Below, piece by piece: positions 57,750 through 64,000 of a DNA stretch of 64,000 nt; position 1 is the stretch's first letter, and every line of letters begins with the position of its first letter. Source of the stretch: Bifidobacterium rousetti (GTDB lineage Bacteria; Actinomycetota; Actinomycetes; Actinomycetales; Bifidobacteriaceae); contig NZ_PEBH01000005.1 in assembly GCF_008698235.1 (NCBI RefSeq), forward strand, positions 93,540 to 157,539. The letters run 5' to 3'. The position numbers and the translations under genes are program-made. The notes beneath the pieces are model-generated. The model did not search any database. It was given only the letters and a program-made list of their open reading frames with translations, and was not told the origin of the DNA.

Positions 57750-60506
57750 TCAGCCCGTGTTCTGCAGGCCTGCGGCGACGCCGGAGACCGTGCAGAGGAT
57801 GAGATAGATGAACCCGGCCTGCTGGCTCTTGGAGAGCTCTTCCTTGTCCACCTTCTTACGCAGCGAACGCAGCGCCAGCACCTGGGTGACGGACAGCGCG
57901 TCCACGTACGGCGAGCGGATTCGGATGGCCTGACCGAGGACGTGACGGTGCTGGAGCGGCCACTTGTCGTTCACGATCGCGAGCACCCACTTGCGTGTGA
58001 GCTCCATCTCGTGCATGACCTTCTCCGGCAGATCCGTACGGTCGTCGAGCGCCAGATACATCTTGGCGATGCGCTCGTCGGTCTTGGCCAGCGACATCTC
58101 GATGTTGTCGATGAACGTGGAGAACAGCGGCCATTCCTCGTAGGCCTGACGCATCGTCTCCAGATCGCCGAACTGCTCGCACGCGGTGCCGAGGCCGTAC
58201 CAGGCGGCCAGGTTGATGCGCGCCTGGGCCCAGGAGAAGATCCACGGGATCGTACGCAGGTCGTCGAGCGACTTCGCGCCGAGGCCACGCTTGGCCGGAC
58301 GGGAGCCGATCGGCAGCAGGCCGATCTCCGTCAGCGGCGTCACGGTGGAGAACCACTGTGCGAAATCGGGCGTGTGCAGCAGGTCGAGGAAGCGGTTGTG
58401 CGCGGCCTCGTCGAGCTGGTTTGCCATATCGGCGTACTTGGCGGTCATGTCCGTGTTGCGCTTCTCGACGCTCGGCGCGGACTGGAGCAGGGTCGCCGCC
58501 GCGACGGACTCGACGTGGCGGATGGCCAGCACCGGGTTGCCGTAGCGGGCGAAGATGACCTCGCCCTGTTCGGTGAGCTTGAAGCGGCACTTGACCGATC
58601 CGACCGGCTGGGCGAGCACCGCGCGGTTGGCGGGGCCGCCGCCACGACCGACGGCGCCGCCGCGGCCATGGAACAGGGTCAGGTCGATGTCGTGCGATTC
58701 CGCCCACTTGGCGATGCGCTCCTGCGCGGAGTGCAGGGCCAGCGTGGCGGAGGTCGGGCCGGCGTCTTTCGAGGAGTCGGAGTAGCCGAGCATGACCTCG
58801 AGCTTGTTGCCGGTGGCCTTCAGACGAGCCTGCACCTCGGGGATCTTGATCATTTCCTCGAGCACGTCCACCGAGTTCTGCAGATCCTCGAGCTGCTCGA
58901 ACAGCGGGATCACGTCGATGGTCGGCACGTCCTCCGGATGCGCGAAGGCGAGACGGTTGAGCTCGTAGACATCCTTGATGTTCTGCGCGCTCTTCGTGAA
59001 CGAGATGATGTAGCGGCGCGCGGCCTTCAGGCCGTTGCGCTTCTGGATCGAACCGAGGGCGCGGAAGGTGTCGAGCACCTCCTGGGTCATCGGCTGCAGA
59101 TCGCCGCGCTCGCCGTGCAGGCCGTGCTCGCGGATGTCCGCGAGGGCGCGGGAGTGCACGACCGAGTGCTGACGGAACTCCATCTCGACCATGTGGAAGC
59201 CGAAGGTCTCGGCCTGCCAGATCAGGTCCTGCAGCGGGCCGTAGGCGGAGCGCTTGGCGCCCGCGTCGGCCAGCGACTGCTGCACGGTCTTGAGGTCGGC
59301 GATGAAGTCGTCGCAGGTGTGGTACATCAGGTCGGCGTCGCGCAGGATCGTGTAGTGCAGGCGGTCGGCGATCACCAGCATGACGGCGCGGTGCAGCTCC
59401 TTGGTGGAGATCAGCGCGGCCTTGTCGGTGAGCCTCTCGCTCATCTCCTTCTGGTGGCTCCACAGCACCTTGAGCGCGGCGCTCGGCGGCGTGGTCTCGG
59501 CCTCCATCGTCAGGTTCTTGCCGACGGTGCGGGTGGCCTCCTCGAGGGCGGCCAGCACATGGTCGGAGAACTTGCGCGCGACCTGGCGGCTGACCTTCGC
59601 GGTGACGTTCGGGTTGCCGTCGCGGTCGGAGCCGATCCAGCTGCCCGGGTGGAAGAACGCGGGGCAGACGGGCTTGACGAGTCCGGCCTTGTCGCCCAGC
59701 ACCCAGTCGTCGAAGCGGCGGTAGACCTTGGGGATCGTGTGGAAGAGCGTGTTGTCGAAGATGTCGAGGATCGTGTCCGCCTCCTCGACCGGGGTCGGCT
59801 TCTTGAGCGCGATCGGCGAAGTGCGGAACAGCGCGTCGATCTCGTTGTAGAGGCGACGCAGGTTCTCCTTCTTGTCGGTGCCGCCCAGCAGCTTGTTGGC
59901 CGTCAGCAGCTCGGAGATGCGGCGGATCTTGCCCTCGACCGCCTTGCGGCGGGCCTCGGTCGGATGCGCGGTGAACACCGGGTGGAACTCGAGACGGTCA
60001 AGCAGCTCCTTGGCCTTCGCCGGGCCCATCTCGTTGATGAGCTGGTGGTAGGCGACGGTGAGCTCGTTGATCGGGTCCACGGCGCTGTCGTCGCTCACCT
60101 TGGCCTCACGCGCGTGCAGCACGGAGACGCGGTAATCCTCCTCGCACAGGTTGGCGAGGTGGAAGTAGGTGGCGAACGCGCGGGCCAGAAGCTGGGCGTC
60201 ATGAAGCTTCATGGCGTCGATGACTTCCACGGCCTTCTTCAGGCCGTCGTGATCCGGGTCGGGATCGACCATCACGCCTTCGAAATGCTCGGCGCTGGCT
60301 TCGACGGCGTACTTGCGCACTTCGTCGAACGTGGCGAGCAATTTGGGATCGAATTCGCCGAGTACATCGCGCAGGATGTGCAGACACAGATCCATGTCAT
60401 TGGCGAGTGATTCGGGCAGAGTACGCTCTTCGGGACCCTTGGTTCCTGTGCCGGTCGAGACTATCGTCGCGTCGGCTGGCGTGATCTGCTGATCGTTATC
60501 TGTCAT
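57750..60506 (-). CDS. ppc: Phosphoenolpyruvate carboxylase
   Basis: This enzyme adds bicarbonate to phosphoenolpyruvate to make oxaloacetate. The 918-residue length is normal. The catalytic His lies in VFTAHPTEARRKAV and the Arg/Gly-rich loop is FHGRGGAVGRGGGPANRAV. The C-terminus QNTG is typical. AAGGAGG precedes the ATG. An acidic, Thr-rich N-terminal stretch of about 30 residues precedes the conserved LANDMDLCLHILRDVLGE. It stands alone with its own terminator. Confidence 0.96.
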   Translation of the reverse strand: MTDNDQQITPADATIVSTGTGTKGPEERTLPESLANDMDLCLHILRDVLGEFDPKLLATFDEVRKYAVEASAEHFEGVMVDPDPDHDGLKKAVEVIDAMKLHDAQLLARAFATYFHLANLCEEDYRVSVLHAREAKVSDDSAVDPINELTVAYHQLINEMGPAKAKELLDRLEFHPVFTAHPTEARRKAVEGKIRRISELLTANKLLGGTDKKENLRRLYNEIDALFRTSPIALKKPTPVEEADTILDIFDNTLFHTIPKVYRRFDDWVLGDKAGLVKPVCPAFFHPGSWIGSDRDGNPNVTAKVSRQVARKFSDHVLAALEEATRTVGKNLTMEAETTPPSAALKVLWSHQKEMSERLTDKAALISTKELHRAVMLVIADRLHYTILRDADLMYHTCDDFIADLKTVQQSLADAGAKRSAYGPLQDLIWQAETFGFHMVEMEFRQHSVVHSRALADIREHGLHGERGDLQPMTQEVLDTFRALGSIQKRNGLKAARRYIISFTKSAQNIKDVYELNRLAFAHPEDVPTIDVIPLFEQLEDLQNSVDVLEEMIKIPEVQARLKATGNKLEVMLGYSDSSKDAGPTSATLALHSAQERIAKWAESHDIDLTLFHGRGGAVGRGGGPANRAVLAQPVGSVKCRFKLTEQGEVIFARYGNPVLAIRHVESVAAATLLQSAPSVEKRNTDMTAKYADMANQLDEAAHNRFLDLLHTPDFAQWFSTVTPLTEIGLLPIGSRPAKRGLGAKSLDDLRTIPWIFSWAQARINLAAWYGLGTACEQFGDLETMRQAYEEWPLFSTFIDNIEMSLAKTDERIAKMYLALDDRTDLPEKVMHEMELTRKWVLAIVNDKWPLQHRHVLGQAIRIRSPYVDALSVTQVLALRSLRKKVDKEELSKSQQAGFIYLILCTVSGVAAGLQNTG

Positions 60507-60919
60507 CAGACCTCCTTCTGCCGTACCTCAGGTTGCTCGGTCTGACGGTCGCCCGCGGCTCCTCCGCGGTTGTTGAGGCCGTCCGTTGCGAGCCCACAGC
60601 CCGTATACGGCGTTTGGTTGTGGTCAGCATTGTATCGTCGCGAAATCGCCATGTATGTTACGAAGTTCGATTATCGGGCGATTCGGCGCGATGTTTTCCG
60701 GCTGGAGGCCCCGTGCAGTCCTCACCGTGGTCTCACCGAGGTCCTGCCCTGGTCCCGTATGACGGCCGACCGATGTCCGAAAGGTGGACGCTAAAGTGGG
60801 CGCCGGAGTGTGCGGGGATGGGCGCGGGGTAGCGTGAATCCTTGGAAAATCATAGGAATTCATCGAAATCCGGCATTATTCGCACCAGAATCGAATCGGA
60901 AAGTCGAATCGGAAAGCAT
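60507..60919. other. Gap between ppc and the exporter gene
   Basis: No supported gene, RNA or family repeat was seen. The frame of the downstream gene stays open to a TTG at 60842 but without a ribosome-binding site. Divergent promoters for ppc and the exporter must lie here. Confidence 0.5.
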
Positions 60920-63163
60920 ATGCAACAGCAGACGGATCATACCGAAACGCGGACGGAAATACAGGCCGACCGGTCGGGCCGACCGAAGGACGCCAAGAAG
61001 CCCAAGGAGCACGGCGCGATCGCCGTCTCCCACTACCACACCCACTCCATCCCGCTGGACATGGAGGACATCGAACGTGACTGGGACAAGCCGATCACCG
61101 AGGCGGGCATCGCCGCCAAGGCGAGCGTCATCGTGCGCGTCGGCCTGCTCGACCTGTCCGCGGGAACCGGATCGTTCCGCGTGCGCGAGATGATGCATCG
61201 CATCGCCTACCCGCTCGGCGTGCATGTGCGCGCCGACGTGAACCTGACCGACATCGAGGCCGCGTGCACCGACGGCAAGGACCGCATCACCGAGGTCATC
61301 GACCTGCCGACCACCGGCGTCAACACCGAACGCATCTGGCTGCTCGAGCACTTCGCCGACTGGTTCAGCGTGAACCTCGGCGAGGAGAGCATGTACCACA
61401 CGCGCCCCGAGGTGTCGAAGGGGCTCATGCAGCACCTCGACGAGAAGGACGCCTCGCAGATGTCCGCCAAGCTCGCCAAGCAGCTGCGCGAGGAGGAGAA
61501 GGAGGAAAAAGAGCGTCAGGCCGAGGCACAGGAGGCGCAAGGCGCGTCGGGGGGCGGCGCGGTCGCGACATGGGTGAACAGGCTCGCCGGCCATGGCCAT
61601 GAAGCCAAGGCAGGTCAGGCAGGTCAGTCGGGTCAGCGCGAGTCCGGCCAGGTTGAACAGGACGGTCAGGACGCCGTCCTCGACGCCCTCGAGGCCGCCA
61701 GCCAGCACACCGATCCCGGCCAGCCGCTCGCCGAACCGCTGGACGTGCATGAGAGCGACTGGTCCAAGTCGGCGATGACCGAATCACTCGCCGAACGAGC
61801 CGAACTCGCCAAGCAAGAGGAGCGCGAACGGCAGGAGCGTCGCCGTCGCCGCGGCGTTAACGGCTCCGGACACGCCGACTCCGAAGTGATGGGTCCCGAC
61901 TTCGAGGACATGAGGGACAGGATGGCCGACGACCGCAAGCCGTCGCACGAGCACCCCGTCGATCGTGAATTCCGTGAGGTCCGTGACGCCCACGAGGGTC
62001 GAGGTCGGCATGGCGTGGCCCCGGAAGAAGGCTTCGTCGGCAACAACGGCGGCAGCGGTACCAAGGCCGCCAACGGTACGGCGGGATCCTCCCGCAGACG
62101 CGGTTACAAGCCCCCGAAGGGCGAATACGCCGAGCACTTCGACCATGTCGGCAAGGCCCCGGTGACCGGCCATCCCGGCATCACCGTGCGTCAGGCGCAC
62201 AAGCGGCTCGACCTGATCGAGCATCGCAAGCCGCTCTACTCCCCCGCGTTCGCCGGACTCGCCTCCGCGATCGCCTGCGCGTCCTTCGTGTTCCTCTTGG
62301 GCGGCGGCCCGTACGACATGGTCGGCGCGTTCGTCGGCGCCGGACTCGGCCACTGGCTGCGCCGTCGCCTCTTCGCCCACCACCTGAACCAGTTCTTCGT
62401 CACCTTCGTGTGCGTGGCCGTCGCCGCGCTCGCCTGCACCGGCACGCTGCGACTGATCGGCCTGTTCGACCCGATCGCCCTGCAGCACGACACCGCGTAC
62501 ATCGGCGCGATGCTGTTCGTCATCCCGGGCTTCCCGCTCATCACCAGCGGACTCGACATGGCGAAGATCGACTTCCCCTCCGGTATACAGCGCCTCGCCT
62601 ACTTCCTGTGCATCGTGCTCATGGCCACGCTCGCCGGCTGGATGGTCGCCGCGATCGTGCACCTCAACCCGGAGGGCTTCGAACCCTTGGGTCTGAACCC
62701 GTGGGTGAACGGTTCGCTGCGATTCGTGTTCGCGTTCCTCGGCGTCTGGGGCTTCTCCATCATGTTCAACTCGCCGCAGCGCATGTGCCTCGTGGCCGCC
62801 GTCATCGGCGCGATCACCGACACCCTGCGACTCGAGATCGTCGACATGGGCGTGCCCGCCGAGGCCGCCGCGTTCATCGGCGCGCTGCTGGCCGGCCTGC
62901 TCGCCTCCATGTGGCGCTCCTCGGTGCGTCGCGGCTGGCTGCCGCCGCACCTCGGCTACCCGCGCATCTGCCTGACCGTGCCGTCGATCGTGATCATGGT
63001 GCCCGGCATGTATATGTACCAGGCCATGTTCCACCTCGGGTCGTTCGAGACCCAGCAGGCGCTCGACTGGGCGTTCCGCGCGTTCATGGTCATCATCTGC
63101 CTGCCGATCGGACTGGCGATGGCCCGTGTTATCACGGACAAGTCCTGGCGCTACGACATCTGA
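60920..63163 (+). CDS. ThrE-type threonine/serine exporter family protein
   Basis: A 747-residue membrane protein. The N-terminal ThrE domain (DUF1212) covers about residues 35-165 (SVIVRVGLLDLSAGTGSFRV). The membrane part begins near residue 420 and carries about ten hydrophobic segments, including PGFPLITSGLDMAKIDFPSG and the DUF3815-like C-terminal half. Between them lies a highly charged, Gln/Glu/Arg-rich insert of about 250 residues, so the protein is much longer than the about 490 residues of corynebacterial ThrE. The ATG of MQQQTD follows GGAAAG. The exported amino acid is not certain. Confidence 0.85.
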   Translation: MQQQTDHTETRTEIQADRSGRPKDAKKPKEHGAIAVSHYHTHSIPLDMEDIERDWDKPITEAGIAAKASVIVRVGLLDLSAGTGSFRVREMMHRIAYPLGVHVRADVNLTDIEAACTDGKDRITEVIDLPTTGVNTERIWLLEHFADWFSVNLGEESMYHTRPEVSKGLMQHLDEKDASQMSAKLAKQLREEEKEEKERQAEAQEAQGASGGGAVATWVNRLAGHGHEAKAGQAGQSGQRESGQVEQDGQDAVLDALEAASQHTDPGQPLAEPLDVHESDWSKSAMTESLAERAELAKQEERERQERRRRRGVNGSGHADSEVMGPDFEDMRDRMADDRKPSHEHPVDREFREVRDAHEGRGRHGVAPEEGFVGNNGGSGTKAANGTAGSSRRRGYKPPKGEYAEHFDHVGKAPVTGHPGITVRQAHKRLDLIEHRKPLYSPAFAGLASAIACASFVFLLGGGPYDMVGAFVGAGLGHWLRRRLFAHHLNQFFVTFVCVAVAALACTGTLRLIGLFDPIALQHDTAYIGAMLFVIPGFPLITSGLDMAKIDFPSGIQRLAYFLCIVLMATLAGWMVAAIVHLNPEGFEPLGLNPWVNGSLRFVFAFLGVWGFSIMFNSPQRMCLVAAVIGAITDTLRLEIVDMGVPAEAAAFIGALLAGLLASMWRSSVRRGWLPPHLGYPRICLTVPSIVIMVPGMYMYQAMFHLGSFETQQALDWAFRAFMVIICLPIGLAMARVITDKSWRYDI

Positions 63164-63231
63164 ATCATCTGAATGACATCTGATACTGCGACTGACACTA
63201 CGCTTGACACTACGATCTGATAGGAGTTTTT

Positions 63232-64000
63232 GTGGTCAACGCCGATTTCTGGATCCTGCTGGCCATGGTCATCTACTTCACGGCCATGCTGTCCATCGGA
63301 TTCATCTATTCGAAACGATCGAACTCCTCGTCGAAGGAGTACTTCGCCGGCGGCCGCGGCGTCGGACCGTGGCTGACGGCCCTCTCCGCCGAGGCGTCCG
63401 ACATGTCCGGCTGGCTGCTCATGGGACTGCCCGGCCTCGCCTACTTCACCGGCGCCACCGACCCGATGTGGACGTCCATCGGACTGGCGCTCGGCACCTA
63501 CCTCAACTGGAAGCTCGTCGCCCGGCGACTGCGCCGCTACTCGGTCGTGGCCGGCGACGCGATCACCATCCCCGACTTCTTCGCCAAGCGTTTCCATGAC
63601 CGCCGCGGCGTGATCTCGACGATCGCGGCGCTCATCATCCTCGTGTTCTTCTGCGTGTACGTGGGCAGCTGCTTCGTGACGGTCGGCAAGCTGTTCCACG
63701 CGCTCTTCGGCTTCGACTACCACATCATGATGGTCGTCGGCGCGCTGGTCGTGTTCGTGTACACCATCGTCGGCGGATACCTCTCGGTCGTGATGACCGA
63801 CTTCATCCAGGGCATGCTCATGTTCTTCGCGCTCGCCGTCGTGTTCATCGGCACGGTGGCCTCCGCGGGCGGCATCGGCAACACGGTCGCGTTCCTGCGT
63901 GCGATCCCCGGATTCCTCTCCGGCACGCAGATCGCGGTGCCGCAGCTCGACCCGGTGTCCGGCCAGCAGATCGTCGAGGCTGGTCAGGCGGTGTTCGGCG
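63232..64000 (+). CDS. putP: Sodium/proline symporter (PutP type), partial
   Basis: The first 256 codons of a sodium/solute symporter, cut by the window end. The family signature appears as YFAGGRGVGPWLTALSAEAS and DMSGWLLMGLPGLAY, with further membrane segments downstream (GYLSVVMTDFIQGMLMFFAL). The start is a GTG after TAGGAG. It lies 68 bases after the exporter gene on the same strand, so uptake and export of amino acids may be paired. Proline as substrate is inferred from motif similarity. Confidence 0.88.
   Translation, partial: MVNADFWILLAMVIYFTAMLSIGFIYSKRSNSSSKEYFAGGRGVGPWLTALSAEASDMSGWLLMGLPGLAYFTGATDPMWTSIGLALGTYLNWKLVARRLRRYSVVAGDAITIPDFFAKRFHDRRGVISTIAALIILVFFCVYVGSCFVTVGKLFHALFGFDYHIMMVVGALVVFVYTIVGGYLSVVMTDFIQGMLMFFALAVVFIGTVASAGGIGNTVAFLRAIPGFLSGTQIAVPQLDPVSGQQIVEAGQAVFG

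Noticed and set aside
57669..60410. Long open frame opposite ppc
   Set aside because: It has the same cause as above. The ppc reading has all catalytic motifs, a ribosome-binding site and a terminator.

Overview
The window is the replication-origin region of a high-GC Gram-positive chromosome and is best read as a Bifidobacterium. The gene order rpmH, rnpA, yidD, yidC, jag, rsmG, parA, parB, trxB on one side and dnaA, dnaN, recF, dciA, gyrB, gyrA, DUF3566 on the other is the actinobacterial oriC layout. The many carbohydrate genes (GH2 beta-galactosidase, GH36 alpha-galactosidase, two sugar ABC importers, three LacI regulators), an AhpC/AhpF pair and a large phosphoenolpyruvate carboxylase fit bifidobacterial metabolism. 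The species cannot be fixed from sequence alone.

Origin region, 1-19950. The minus-strand half (trxB to rpmH) and the plus-strand half (dnaA to DUF3566) diverge near 8.4-8.7 kb. DnaA boxes lie in three clusters: parA-rsmG, rpmH-dnaA and, most densely, dnaA-dnaN, which is the likely oriC. Five parS-like sites lie at 3.1-6.4 kb around and inside parB, parA and rsmG, and a sixth lies alone at 25.0 kb.

Accessory region, 19951-38600. A repeat-rich gap with palindromic CGTACG elements and a decayed gene end leads into a sugar ABC importer. Its two permeases are separated from their solute-binding protein by an AAA+ ATPase and a divergent LacI regulator, but both promoters carry the same pair of LacI operators. 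Next come a second LacI regulator, a small membrane protein and divergent beta-galactosidase sharing candidate operators, a large secreted NlpC/P60 protein with lectin and LGFP repeats, and glutamate dehydrogenase. A near-900-base gene-free stretch with strong inverted repeats follows.

Region 38630-50213. This holds tRNA-Ala and tRNA-Ile, a zinc metallopeptidase, an oligopeptide-binding lipoprotein, a second AAA+ ATPase whose promoter is a large palindrome, Dps, a CNNM/CBS membrane protein, carbonic anhydrase, and the peroxide-reducing pair AhpC plus a permuted AhpF.

Region 50214-64000. A self-contained alpha-galactoside island (LacI, binding protein, two permeases, GH36) is bracketed by the 3' end of ahpF and a second, orphan copy of the same 3' end, which marks it as a probable insertion. 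It is followed by ppc, a ThrE-type exporter with a long hydrophilic insert, and the start of a PutP-type symporter cut by the window edge.

The most unusual non-coding content is a family of intergenic hairpins built around CGTACG. Their arms differ between copies but stay perfectly complementary within each copy. Two other hairpin families sit downstream of genes, and one of those copies is split by a different tandem hairpin repeat.
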